62,000 bases of DNA from contig NC_135569.1 in assembly GCF_964340395.1 (NCBI RefSeq), positions 3,431,540 to 3,493,539 of the forward strand, written 5' to 3'. A model generated the notes under the pieces. It did no database searches and was not told the origin of the DNA. It saw only the letters and a program-made list of their open reading frames with translations. The stretch comes from Glandiceps talaboti (taxonomy: Eukaryota; Hemichordata; Enteropneusta; Spengelidae). Made by a program: the position numbers and the translations under genes. Positions 1 to 12,006 of this stretch are shown here, piece after piece. Numbering within the stretch: position 1 is the stretch's first letter; each line of letters begins with the position of its first letter.

Positions 1-238
1 CACTAGTCAATGTCAGTGGTAAGTCATTACTAGTCAATATCAGTGGTAAGTGTTCACTAGTCAATGTCAGTGGTAAGTCATTACTAGTCAATATCAGTGT
101 GTTCACTAGTCAATGTTAGTGGTAAGTCATCACTAGTCGATACCAGTGGTAAGTGTTCACTAGTCAATGTCAGTGGTAAGTGTTCACTAGTCAATGTCAA
201 CGGTAAGTCATTACTAGTCGATACCAGTGGTAAGTCGT
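1..238 (+). repeat. 27-bp minisatellite with donor-like motif
   Basis: About nine copies of a unit near 27 bp (CACTAGTCAATGTCAGTGG followed by TAAGTGTT), starting before the window. Most copies contain GTGGTAAGT, a good match to a 5' splice site on the + strand. Divergent copies continue at about 350-365 and 400-415. The array lies in the intron just before the AGTRAP exon at 485. Confidence 0.9.
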
Positions 239-484
239 CCTTCAACATAAGTCAATGTCAATGATATTAGTTACTTCTAGATTCATCACACGTTAATAGT
301 AATTGTAACTTATTAAAAGTCATTTATTAATCACAACAAAACATCGCCTGATGTCAGTGGTAGGCAGCTACATGTCACCTTTCAAATGCAATGCAAATCG
401 ATGTTAGTGATAAGTCACCATAATTTTCTAAAAGTCAATGTTTTACACGTTGTTTTATATCATTTCTATCATTTTATTTGATAG

Positions 485-859
485 TTCCTGGTGTCGATGA
501 TACTCAGTATTATAATTGATATGGAATTAATGATCGTATATTACCCACGTGCTGAAAAATTTTACAACAACGCGTACTCTGATATGAAATCAGAACTGGT
601 ATTTAGTCTTGTAATGGCTATCTTCAACATCATTCTGAAAGTCCCAAGTTGTCTTTGTATCTACAACCATCTTAAGCTACGTGGTGGCATTTTCATCATG
701 GGTTTCTTAGCAGAGAAGGGTTTCATACAATCCGTGCCGTCAACACGACAACACAACGATGCAGAGATTGGAAACAAACCAACTGTATCAGCCACATCTG
801 ATGTCATGGTGCAACCACCACTACCACCAAATTTCGACAACCCGAACTACGATGCTTAG
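485..859 (+). CDS. AGTRAP: AGTRAP-family protein, last coding exon (partial gene, copy 1)
   Basis: Terminal exon of a protein related to type-1 angiotensin II receptor-associated protein, a small three-helix membrane protein that in mammals binds the AT1 receptor tail and promotes its internalisation. The acceptor is the ATAG at 481-484 after a T-rich tract, and the exon opens in phase 0 (F-L-V-S-M-I-L). It encodes the second half: a hydrophobic helix ending in IVYYPRAEKF (mammalian equivalent ends IFYPR), a third helix with MAIFNIILKVPSC, then the family hallmark RGG followed by a GFL motif. The roughly 50-residue cytosolic tail is proline-rich and ends in DNPNYDA, which contains an NPxY-type endocytosis motif. 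The stop is TAG at 857-859. Earlier exons lie to the left of the window. A second complete copy follows at 11980, with a different tail. The family call is firm; receptor partner and function in this animal are unknown. Confidence 0.85.
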   Translation, partial: FLVSMILSIIIDMELMIVYYPRAEKFYNNAYSDMKSELVFSLVMAIFNIILKVPSCLCIYNHLKLRGGIFIMGFLAEKGFIQSVPSTRQHNDAEIGNKPTVSATSDVMVQPPLPPNFDNPNYDA

Positions 860-1332
860 TGAAAATACCGCCACCAACGTTGGGCAATCAGTTACATGAT
901 GCACTGATTCGCAGCGATGCCTATATAAAAAATTTGTTGAACGAAATGAAATAATTCGATTGCCAAATCTGAAACAAGTTTTAATTGTAATGACCATATT
1001 TATACCAAAGAAATATCATTACGATCATTGCGGGGATTGTTTGTTCAGTGGATTCTGTGGATGCACATGGTTGCTAAGGATTTAACATTGAATGCTATTT
1101 AAATGAAAAAAATATACGTATACCTGATATGACATACCAACTCATAAATACACGTATATATAACGTTTTACGAATCGAAACAACGCCCTCTCGCGGCAAG
1201 TGATGTGTTTGTAAGTTTAAACTGTTGTTGTGTTGTTGTGGTAAAAACATTGCCGTGTTACTTTCTATTGTGGGTAAGAGTTTTTGTATGGTTTATATGT
1301 AACATTAGTAAATTTGTGGATAATTCGTCGCC

Positions 1333-1338
1333 AATAAA
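1333..1338 (+). terminator. Candidate poly(A) signal of AGTRAP copy 1
   Basis: AATAAA about 475 bases after the stop codon; a second AATAAA lies at 1483-1488. Either could end the transcript. No transcript evidence is available. Confidence 0.4.
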
Positions 1339-1499
1339 TGGAGCCATATTGATTATTGTCAGATCCTTAGGTAGCTTATAAGACAAGAAGTGTCCAATCT
1401 GATCAAAATCTGATGCAGGAAAACGGTTCAATTCCTGATCCTTTATTTATTTTGATTTTGTTTCACTTTATCAAAAGCATACAATAAAAAAAAACTGGA

Positions 1500-4120
1500 A
1501 AAAATGGTAAATAGAGGAACCGAGCCGTGCACAACGTCATACTGATTATAATCAGAATGCTCCGTTATTTATCATTATACGAGTATTTGATAGCAACGCA
1601 TTATATGTCGTATGTTGCAGACTATCCCTACAGTTACCCTATTCTTAATATGATTCTCTGACAATCAGGAAAAACAGATAAACTTACAATTCGGGCCGAA
1701 AAAGATATTGATATTGATATTACATATTGGGTTCTCTCCTCTTGTTATCCTACATGATAGAACCCGACCGATATAGTGATGAATATCTAAATTCTAAAAT
1801 ATTTTCGTTCAGATAAAAATTAAGATGAAATGTAGTACTTATTTCACTATTTCCGTATCATTAATTTATACTTTCAATTTCCATTCTTTATTTCAACTGT
1901 GAGTTTTGTAGTTCTGTTATTATTTTATGACAATGGCATTGATGACCTAAACTTGAGACTAATAACCTGTGTAAATTTAAACTTATCTTTAATTCATTTT
2001 CTAGCAGGCGTCATACTTTCTATATTGAATCTTTTAGAACCTCTGTAATTACTACTTATGTATCAGTGATACTTTTCCTTTTCTTTCCTTTATTAATTGT
2101 TTACGAAATGAAATGACTCGCAAACCCTATGGAATGGTTGGTTGTTTGTATCTTTGTACAGGTCTGTATTATAAAATGAATTGTCAATGCAAAAAACTAA
2201 ACTAAGGTGTCTGCAATTTTTTTTATTTGTGTGGCGATAACCTTGGTTGTTTGGTTTTAATATCGGATGGATTACAATTACTTCAGCCAGTTAGAGTTGG
2301 ACAGACTCGAAGTTCAGTCCTGTATGTATGTTAGCGCCCTCAACGTACAGCCGACACTTCCATGACATACTAAACCATGATATTCTACCAACTGCCTAAC
2401 TACTATTTTTGCAAAGTAAAATCTTAGCAACACAGATTGTTTTATTACATGAATACTATGCGTACCATTCCACTTCAACTCTCTTTTCAGTCGTGAGTGA
2501 TGACATCACGTGATATGAGGTCAAATCTAAACGATGTCCCTCTACGATGCCCTTTGTTTGTATGAAAATATTTCAACTCTTGGTTACGGCTGTACTAGTT
2601 ACATGGACAACTTATAACTTATACCTTGTACTTTAAAGGCCCATAATTCAGTCCCAGGTTTTAAAATGAGTATTATCTATCAGTAGAGCTATACATACTG
2701 ATTTGATAGGATACGAATAATACTTTTTAATTTATTTGTTCAATACCAAATTATTCGATAGCCTTGTCAGATTACATTTTGTTACCTTCGACTTTTATAT
2801 ATTATCAACACCAGATAAACAGTCAATGGTCCCTAGACCGGTAGAAGGAGGTTGTGGACTCGGTATATAGTATTCTACTAACGAAGAAAACAAACTGTGT
2901 TTATTAAACGTTCAGGAAGGTGTGATGGAAAATGAAGAAGCCTTAAAATAAGATGGCGATTAGAACAAGTCGGTTTTAACAATTGAAATCATTCTTTATT
3001 TAGGCAATAAACAGACTGAATAGTTAACCATGTAACAACGAAACAGGGGAGATGGAAGGAAGGCAACAGAAAGGTCATAGGTCAGGTTCCACCTAAATGT
3101 TCATGCAGCAATAAACTTGACATGAATGATTTATCTGACTCTGGGTTTTTCTATCTCGAACGACACGTTGCATGGCAACCATAAAAGTCAAAACAATATG
3201 TCTGTCTTGTCAAAATTTGCTTTCTATTTTTCAAATATTGACGTCATAATAACGTTTCCACGTGACTGTAAAGACAGCGTGTGTTCCTGCCTGTGTAGTA
3301 ATTTACTTGATGAAATAAAGAACGAGACAGGATTGTTCTTTTGTTGTGATCAGGAACAACATTTCCTATAGCTCTGTTCTGTTGCGACAGCTGGTTAGTC
3401 TAACCACAATGATGATCCAATGTTGAGACTTGGACTTAAGAATATCAAAAATTGGGTTTTGATAAAAAATCGACAAGTCCTTTAGTCTACTTTATTTCCG
3501 ATGTTTCGACCTCACACAGGTTTTTTTCAGTGTGAAAAGTGCACGTTTGAGTTCTAACAGGAAAGTAGTAATGAATAACTATCAGACAAAGGGAATTCTA
3601 ATCCAAAAACGCCCTTCATTTTAAGTTTGTCAGATTTACAATATCAGATGAACATTCAGTGGTTCGTTGAACTGATAATAAAAGGGAGTTGTGGACCAAG
3701 TCAACTATTCTATTTCAACGAAGATGACAAAATGTCTTCAATATTAAGTCAAAAAAATAGTGAATAACAAGTATTCAAATCTAGTATTAAAACACAACAT
3801 GGGTTCCTACCTGCGTCGATGTCACGAACTCTATGAACTCTTGACCTATGTGCTTGTCAAATACACATACAAAGGTTTATTTAGGTCGTCATTTTTTAAA
3901 CTAAAAGACGTAAACTGTACGCTTGTCGTCTCCATCAAAGGAGATTAGCATAAACAGGTAATTTGACTCTAGAACTAGGCGTGTCTGTAGTTTTTCATGT
4001 TGCCAAGGTGATAGGAAGCTACACAAAAGTGGACTGCACGCAGACGACATGGTGCTCATATAAAGAGTACTATAATATACGTAATGTATGCATTTCCGAT
4101 AAACCGTTAACCTTCACCTG
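1500..4120. other. Intergenic DNA, no gene seen
   Basis: AT-rich sequence with only short incidental open frames. It holds a perfect DR1 nuclear-receptor half-site pair at 3072-3084. Two weakly similar segments (2820-2900 and 3645-3740) share a TTGTGGAC ... TATTCTA ... AACGAAG pattern and look like an old duplication. Confidence 0.6.
3072..3084 (+). promoter_or_regulatory. Perfect DR1 motif (AGGTCA-T-AGGTCA)
   Basis: Two perfect AGGTCA half-sites spaced by one base, the binding pattern of RXR, HNF4, COUP-TF and PPAR class receptors. It is intergenic, about 2.2 kb after AGTRAP copy 1. Function is inferred from the motif alone. Confidence 0.4.
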
Positions 4121-4126
4121 TGTTGC

Positions 4127-4153
4127 ATGTCGTCGTCGTCGTCGTCGTCGTCA
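4127..4153 (+). repeat. (GTC)n microsatellite
   Basis: About eight tandem GTC/CGT triplets, unusually GC-rich against the AT-rich surroundings. Confidence 0.9.
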
Positions 4154-4479
4154 AAGTCATGGGCATTGTCGTCAGTGATAGTAGTAGATCGACCCATCCA
4201 GTATCCATTGACAGCAACAAAATCACACTTTGTGTATCAACATCGATCAACTCTCACAAAGTCTTTTTATTTGTGACGATATTTTTTTCGTGTCTTTTCT
4301 AACCAGTCGTTTTTAGTCCAAGCTGCATTATCATTCACAACGAAAAAAACAACACGTTCTACTTGGTCCACAACAACTCGATCTTGTAAGGTGTTGTGAA
4401 ACTACTCTCTTTCATATTTTACAAAGCTATATTAATAACAGTTTTTAATATCAATGAAATAATATTCCTTACTGACTGC

Positions 4480-4950
4480 AATTCTTGCAAGGCGTTTTGT
4501 GACTTCTCTTTTTTCCATATTTTTTCTGTACCCATCCGTTTCTGGTCAGCGCTATTACTAAAATTATTATTATACAATATTATTGAATTATTTGTATATT
4601 TCAGGCCATCGTAGGGCAGATAACAACATCCATCATTGAGAAGATACAGCTATTACCATCATTAACGACAGCGAAATTGCATTCTCTGTATCAACAGTAA
4701 TTCTTGCAAGGTGTTTGTTTGTTTGTTTGTTTGTTTGTTTGTTTGTTTGTTTGTTTGTTTGTTTGTTTTCCGTGAACTTAGGTACTTATATTTTCTGTTT
4801 TTTATCGAAACAGTTGATTTTTGTCAAAGCTAGTTTTAACGGCTGTAACACAACCAAGTTATGTTTACCAACAGATAAGGCGTTTCATGAGGCAACAATA
4901 TTTCCCATATATTTTTTTCTGTGACCATCCATTGTTTGTCTGATATTGAG
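4480..4950 (+). repeat. Decayed tandem duplication
   Basis: A segment near 4488-4550 (AAGGCGTTTTGTGAC ... CCATATTTTTTCTGTACCCATCC) recurs in decayed form near 4877-4935 (AAGGCGTTTCATGAGG ... CCCATATATTTTTTTCTGTG), about 390 bp apart. A (GTTT)n tract at 4710-4766 sits between them. Confidence 0.55.
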
Positions 4951-5097
4951 TTTTGATGACAAAGAAAGGCTACATTCTCTGTATCTCAACAGAGACGTTT
5001 GTCAGTATTTCTTGAGGCTGCTTTCTTTCATCGTTTTGTTGCCAATATTACCGACACTGAAATGTCATATAAGTAAATCAACGGTATGGTGTTTCTT

Positions 5098-5152
5098 GCC
5101 CAAAGACTTGTCTCACTTGATAGCGAGACTTGGCTGCGATAAGTCTTTGGGC
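5098..5152. repeat. Inverted repeat (hairpin)
   Basis: Perfect 12-bp arms (GCCCAAAGACTT at 5098-5109, its reverse complement at 5141-5152) with a second inner match GTCTC/GAGAC. No flanking U-tract or gene gives it an obvious role. Confidence 0.7.
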
Positions 5153-5229
5153 TGTATGTTGTCTTACACATATATTCAGTTTGATAGCAGGGCCCAGGTA
5201 AGATATACGGTCACACTGCCACGCCTATA

Positions 5230-6180
5230 GTGTATTAAAACATCTCACCTATTGATTAGTGTTACATAGTAACATGACATATGACTTGGGGTTGTACAAA
5301 CAACTCATTCATCATAAATCACCCACGTCGTTTAACCCCCACCAGGGCCCCCACATACGACCCCTAATATTATGTCGGCAATTATAGTAGTGATATCCTG
5401 TTAACCCAACACGTGACCCATAAAATTGTGTCCACATTTTTTGAAGTTATGTCCGATTGCCATGTAGATTAGCACAGAGATTTGCTGTGGTCTACCTTAC
5501 ATCACGTAGTTCGAGTGTTAGTCTGAGATAGTGAAACCAATTCAAGGCAAGTCTCATTGTTACCAAGCAATGAGCATTGTGTCATTTAATATCAATTAAT
5601 ACCAGTCATTTGCAGATTTTAAGAGTCAATCCACCCAAATTCTAAACAAAATAATTGCGCAATTTTCGTTGAGAAAATTCCAAACGGTGTTAATTTTGCA
5701 TTGAGGGGATGATGTGTTAATTAAGGAATATCTAAACTAGTACATTTCAACGTACTGGAAGTGACTTAACTGCAATAATTGTAATGTTTGTTTGGATTTC
5801 GAAGTTTTTTTTGTGTGTTATATTTCGTTCCGTCGTTTAACCAGAAAACAAAACGACAGAACGAAAAAAAGCACAAAAACAGAAGAAAAAAACTCAGAAT
5901 TACAACAAACGCGGCTAGAAATAACTATGATTTGAACATATTAAGTTTATGACAGGCTTACTAATTAGTAATTGAGATCAATTGAACAAGATTTTGGGGT
6001 CAAAGGTTGTGGTCTAAAAGTCGTCTAACAATCCGTTATTTAAGTCACAGACGTTCATGGCAACATATTCTGTCATGTGTCACGTGATATCCCTCATCAA
6101 ATGATACTGTCTACATGACCTCTCCATCTTGTCTGGTAAAAGGACCAAATTGAAGTTTAAGCAAAATAGCTGACGTATTC
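5230..6180. other. Intergenic DNA, nothing recognised
   Basis: AT-rich sequence without a credible open frame or repeat array. A DR1-like site (GGGTCAAAGGTTG) occurs near 5999. Confidence 0.5.
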
Positions 6181-6197
6181 TGTGCTTGCTTGCTTGC

Positions 6198-6240
6198 ATG
6201 TGTGTATGTATGTATGTGTGTATGTATGTATGTATGTATG

Positions 6241-6271
<31 letters not shown>

Positions 6272-6394
6272 GTATGTATGTATGTATGTATGTATGTATG
6301 TGTATGTATGTATGTATGTATGTATGTATGTATGTATGTATGTATGTGTATGTGTGTGTGTATTTATGTGTGTGTGTATGTATGTATGTATGTG
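6198..6394 (+). repeat. (TATG)n microsatellite
   Basis: About 200 bp of TATG repeats with scattered TGTG interruptions. Open frames through it are repeat artefacts. Confidence 0.97.
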
Positions 6395-6399
6395 TATTT

Positions 6400-7890
6400 C
6401 TAGTTTATTTCTAAATGTATTATCTATGTTTTATATGAGTGATTACATATTTACTGTATTCATAAAACTATTCTTTGGGTTAAATTATTTATAACTTAAT
6501 GTATCCATGGTGACACAACATACAACAAATGTCAGGATATTATTGACTTTTATTGCAATAAATATTGTACGTCATTGAAGCCAAGAAACCCGTCACATGT
6601 CGATGTGAAAATCAACATGGAAGTTTCTTTGTGAGTTCTTTGTATAAACGAGCCAGTGAAGAAAAGCTTGGTAGGTAAGTACGTTGGGTGTGGTGCTTTA
6701 CTGTGGTCATTGGTCCATTCATCCACCGGTCGTTTTCTTTTCGTTGTATTTGTACAAAGGTATTTACTGACGACAACGAAATACCACACTTCATACAATT
6801 GGGGTAGAGGAGTGTTTTAAAAGGAGCACACAATGTACGATCTATAAGGTCTATTGATAAGGATAGGCAGAGTCGTATTGAAACTACAACTTTATTTTGG
6901 GCGTTGATCTGTTGAAGGGACTCAATAAATTGGTGTTGACAACTAAAGTAAACCATAACTGTAGACTTTGCTCCACTTTCTGGCAACCAGTACCCATCAC
7001 GAGAGAACTGTTAAAGTTACCATAATTAGCAGCAAACAGACATGACATAGAATTCTATATTTAATTCTCAATTTATTTCTCACCCCCCCCCCTTCCATAG
7101 CATCACAACATTTTAAAATTACACAGAGTAATGGTGGTTGAATAGTTAGATTGGCCAGCTTGGAATCTGTAGGGTACACATTCAAGCCTCGTCACTGCCG
7201 TTTGTTCTGAATGACTAAAGTCTTGGGCGAGATCTGAACCATGCATGATTGTGCTTCAGTCAACCCAGCTGTATAATTGACGACCTGTTGGGGGTGGGGG
7301 TGGGGGACCCGGTGGAAAGAGGTTGTGTAAATGTAGTTAATAGTATGAAAAACTAGTAACGCCTATCATTGACTTTTTATAATTGACACAGCCTGTCAAT
7401 ATCTGTGACGAGGAGGGTGGGGGAAAGGATGGTACCCCTCCCCCGGGTTGATATTATAGATGAACTGTCATTCCATTTTGAAGAATAAAATCTTCCAACA
7501 CTGGAAGCAGGAACTTCGAGAAACTATTTAGAGTGCAGTAAATCGGTTTCTACGTACTAACGCCTACTTGACCCCAGCGTCTCGGTACCACGTCGACGTT
7601 CTTTCCTCACTTCGGCCTGCAGTACCTTGATTTAACTAGTCAACCAGCTCCATTCCCACAACTGACCAATCCAGGTACAGGTTCTAGACTAAATGCATGT
7701 GAAAGAATTCATGATACACACGAGAGATCTGGTTTAATGGAGGCCAAGTTAAACCCACTCGGTTGATTTTGATTAATTTTACCCCTGGTCAAAAACAGCC
7801 CCTGGCCCCTTTTATACATCTCAGCATTTTTTCTCTAGGTTCATGCATACTTTTGAACCTTACATATTACATTGTATAATCCAGAATCCC
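6400..7890. other. Intergenic DNA, no gene seen
   Basis: Contains a C-homopolymer near 7083-7092 and G-rich tracts near 7289-7305 and 7410-7425. Overlapping - strand open frames at 6550-6986 show no recognisable domain and are probably chance. Confidence 0.5.
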
Positions 7891-7894
7891 TAGA

Positions 7895-7895
<1 letters not shown>

Positions 7896-7970
<75 letters not shown>
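7896..7970 (+). repeat. (GT)n microsatellite
   Basis: About 37 GT dinucleotides, followed by a short GGTA/GGTC-type tetranucleotide tail to about 8010. Confidence 0.97.
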
Positions 7971-7973
<3 letters not shown>

Positions 7974-8519
7974 TAAATAGGTAGGTAGGTCGGTATGTAG
8001 GTATGTCGGTTTAATACTCAACTTCGTGTTACCCTTGCAATAAATTACTTGTCATTGAAAAGTCATTCTATTTCCAATAAAGACAACCACAAAGTAAACC
8101 TACCTTGGTTTTACCCCAGTCTATCAACTTATTTTATTTTCCACAACGTGTCACAGTGGTTACTATCGATCTATACGTACCCACCTTCTTAATAAGAGCG
8201 TTAAACGGCTATTTGAAATGTAAAATATGTGACAAAGGAAGGCAATACAGGTATGTTTTAATAGGTAGCCATAAACTGACTTGCTTTGTGCTTTATGGTG
8301 TTGTATAATAGGGCAGCCATCGTCTATTGACTCCATAAGTCACCTCACACTCCCCAAGTATTCAATATAGCCTCCAACTAGCGTTGACGGAAACCATCAA
8401 AACTCTTCATCTAGTGTTCTCTACAAGAAGAGAACGTAGGAATACTCACTATTCATCACTATCTTTCACAATTACGGAGCAATATTCATTTTGAAATCAG
8501 CTGTGTCGTAATATGTGTA

Positions 8520-9075
8520 TACTCAGACCACCAAACAAGGAGTCTGATGTGTATATACTGTATATATTGAGTGTTGTTGTGACCCTCGGGGGTTGGGATA
8601 CGTCACGTGTGCCATATCTGTCGACTTGATCGCACTTTCAAATGTAAGCTTATCGTGAGAGAGATTAACCCGCCGGAGACTTGTTAGTCTTGCTGCTAGA
8701 CGTTCGGGCTTTCTTTCGATGCTATAACTATAAGCGAACGAAGTTCGCATGTGCGGATGTTCCATCCTCGATAGCGTTGTTCGGCTGTGTGTCGTATTTT
8801 ATCGGACGAACATCCGAGGGCTAGCTGATAGACTAGAGACTTGTTAGCTTTCTACACTCTAGCCAACAATGTAGGACCACGAGATTAGAACGCTGATAAG
8901 AAGTCGCTGAGACAGAGAAAAGTATGTCTGGCCATGGCTTATTGTGATATTGCTTAAGGCACAATAGATGTAGTGTGATGGGTATAGAAAGCTTGAATCG
9001 AGTAAAAAAAATATAAATACTGATTCCTACCATAGCTTTAATCCTAAATATACTCCCAGACCACCAAACAGAGCT
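8520..9075. mobile_element. Possible interspersed element between direct repeats
   Basis: A near-identical segment (CAGACCACCAAAC) occurs at 8525 and 9058, and the intervening 0.5 kb is richer in CG dinucleotides than its surroundings. It also repeats GAGACTTGTTAG (8678 and 8837). This could be a non-autonomous element. No coding domain or clear terminal inverted repeat was found. Confidence 0.35.
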
Positions 9076-9289
9076 TGGTTAAATATCTGGTGAGAATTAG
9101 AGAATTGATGGTCATAATTCATGCCCTATACAAGGATTGAAAATAAAGATGAGATCAACACATATCACACATTTTCATCTCGTATCATAGGCTAGGCAGT
9201 ACAAATGTCTGTTCTCGTAAAAATCATAGAAGCTTATCATATTCAACAGGTCACAGTTCTCTTGGACGGTGCCGTAAAAGAATCTGTGA

Positions 9290-9780
9290 TTTACGACTGT
9301 GACCCTTTTACGTTTCGTCTAAACCTTACATTGTAATATTGTTGAGCCTACAATTTGAACAGACCGTCTAATTATATTACCCTTTTATGTTTTGATTTAA
9401 ACCCCTCCATCTATGGTTAATGTATTAGCCCTACAAGTTTAAAAGACCACATTAGTACCCCTGTACATTTTGACCTCCCTTCGTCATTTCACTGATATAC
9501 CTTACAAATTCAACAAACCGCCGTTACTAACGTCCACTCTTCTGCACTTTGATTTTGTTATGAATCCTGACTATCACTTTTATATTGGTGTTTTTTATCT
9601 GTCCTTTTCTCATCCTTTTAAAAAAAATGGACTTCCTTCTTTTACATTGAAATTTTTGAGCGCTCCTTGAGTACATGTAGTTACATTCCAATGTTTCTAT
9701 ACATACGGCAATAAAGTATCTGCATCTGAATCGTATCATTTGCCCAACAAGTTCAATTCCAGGTGTACGTTCATTGAAAT
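9290..9780 (+). repeat. Strongly decayed tandem repeat, about 90-100 bp unit
   Basis: Four successive blocks share a pattern of CTACAA(A/G)TTTGAACA-like sequence, then ATTA(A/C)C, then a TTTGATTT/TTTGACC run with CCCTC. Divergence is high, so period and copy number are approximate. Confidence 0.45.
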
Positions 9781-10059
9781 TGTGTCTGGTATAATTTAGA
9801 AAAAACAGCTGGTCAATGTCATTGATGAATTAGGTAGGCAGTAGTGAATTTCCAGGTCACTGCATTCTAATATAGTTCATGGTGTTTGAGTGTGACAAAG
9901 ACTTGCAGGCACAACGACCAAGGTATTTCATGTATTCAACGTGAATTTGTAATCAAATTATTGGTATTTTGCTATATTTATTCTATAATCTTACTATGTT
10001 ATTTGCATGTGGTTCTCAATTTAAAATTTATAAATAATTGAAAGTGAGTGACTGAGTTG

Positions 10060-10490
10060 CTGGTCAGATATTTCTCCAGCTAGGTTGTTCATAATTGACA
10101 CGGTCACTCACTCTAGCTCAGTTGTAGCTGGTAGCATTGTTCAGACTCTAGCTTCTAACTATTAACTTGTTTAGAATTAGCAGTGACTCTAGCTTCTAGT
10201 TACATTTTTGTAATTTCTGAAGAGTTGACATAGTGAGTTGATTTAGCTAACTTGTTCACAATTGACATGACACTAACTTCTATCGAACTCGTTCAGAAAT
10301 TCCATGAATGTGACACTGGCCAACTTGTTAAAGATGACATGGTAATTGACAATAGTTCTCCTAACGACATCTTCAAAGTTGAATGACCCTAGTATAGTTT
10401 GTATAGAAAAACCTACACTTCAATCTACCCTGGGTTGGGTACGATACCACTGTTCACTTCAATCTACCCTGGGTACAGTATGATACTTCT
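10060..10490 (+). repeat. Decayed short tandem repeats
   Basis: Recurrent GACTCTAGCTTCTA and AACTTGTT motifs at 10090-10340, then a clearer pair of about 45-50 bp copies at 10418-10480 sharing CACTTCAATCTACCCTGGGT. Confidence 0.5.
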
Positions 10491-10499
10491 CATGATGCA

Positions 10500-11979
10500 A
10501 CTGTTCATGTGTATATTTTCTGTTAACGTTTTGTGTCGGCAGTCTGGTGTCTAACGACTATAATGGTACGTCTCAGCTGTGTATGATAATCACAGATGTC
10601 AAACAACTAACCGGTTTTATTGATGGTACAACTACCGCCATACCTTTATATGCAATCATGTTCATACCAAAAAACCTTTACAAATTAGAGTCTAATAACA
10701 TGAAAAAAAAACAGGATGAAACACCGCATGCCTGCACCCATGGAAGTAGAACCCCCCTGTGAAACAGTGTCTTTACGGATAGAGATGTTTTGGCTCGGAA
10801 CACGCAATAAAGATATGACATTGGGCTGTTTTATTACATGTAAAGCAATATATTCAATACAGAAGGAGATCAATTTATTTTATTATACTATGAAAAGTTG
10901 ACCGATCAAGTGAAAACACAACAACAGTACGTTACAACTACGAGACATACTATATAGACAATAAAAGTGTATAAAGTAAACTAAACAATCAATAACGATA
11001 CATCATACCATCACGTTCCACCTTCAATTTTTATAAGGGCCCCATTCTACCTGACACCGTGGACTTTACTCATACAACCATCTCATAATCAAAACAAGTC
11101 CCAAACAACAAACAATGAAATTTCAAAAAAGACACGAAACGTGTAACGCGTCGTTCATAACCCCTGTTGTCATATAGAGACAGTCGTAGACCGTGTCACA
11201 CTACATCTCGATTACATATGTTGAAGACAAAACGAATACGGGAACGATTTGTCCTTTTATTTTAATTACGTTAGGTGGTATTGTGTGGAGTAACTGTTTG
11301 AAAATAGACACATACTATCAAACTATTTTATAAGGCGTAAAGGCCATCATGTTATATTGTACATACACAAAGTCCCGTAAAAAACCATTAATTGTCAATA
11401 ACGAATATGATAAAATACAAAATTATCAAAGCCCTTTCCCCTTGTCGCGTATAAATTCACGAATGCGAAGGCGTGACTCCTAATTTATCATAATTTATAT
11501 GCAAGTTTATTTACAAATTACCTTACAAAGGTCAACAAGGTGATGATGCTGCCAGTCAAGCAATTAGAAATGTCCCCTTTATCCTTACATTGAATTCAGT
11601 CTTTAATTGTGGACAATAAAACCAATCTGTTGTTGTTTCCCACCATTGAATTCACAAAACGCTCTAGAAACGATATAAAAGAGATGTTGGCCTCAATAAC
11701 GAAGTAGAGTGACATAGAATAGTAACTGACCTCACCAACTATTGGTTAGGTAGAACCGTGGCTTCTTATTGGTTACATGTTGGTTGAATCCACTCATATT
11801 GGGTGTGACCTGTTTGTGTCATGTTGCCATGTCAACCAGTTTTATATATCTCTGCTTACATGACAACCCTTGCAATCAGTCAGTGTTTGACGTTTCAGCG
11901 TTAACATTACAACTACCTTACTTCTGCAATTTCAAATTTCACTACGTTTTTTTGTTGATCAAACTACCACTCTTCAATT
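10500..11979. other. Region upstream of AGTRAP copy 2
   Basis: No exon with a family match was found. The final 300 bp before the ATG at 11980 should hold the promoter and 5' UTR. No TATA box or known element stands out. Confidence 0.4.
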
Positions 11980-12006
11980 ATGGCTGGATGTAACGTTCCT
12001 CTCTGG
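11980..12006 (+). CDS. AGTRAP: AGTRAP copy 2, coding exon 1
   Basis: 27 nt encoding MAGCNVPLW, ending at donor GTAAGT (12007). The first exon is supported by its start context and by phase 0 joining to exon 2. Confidence 0.65.
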
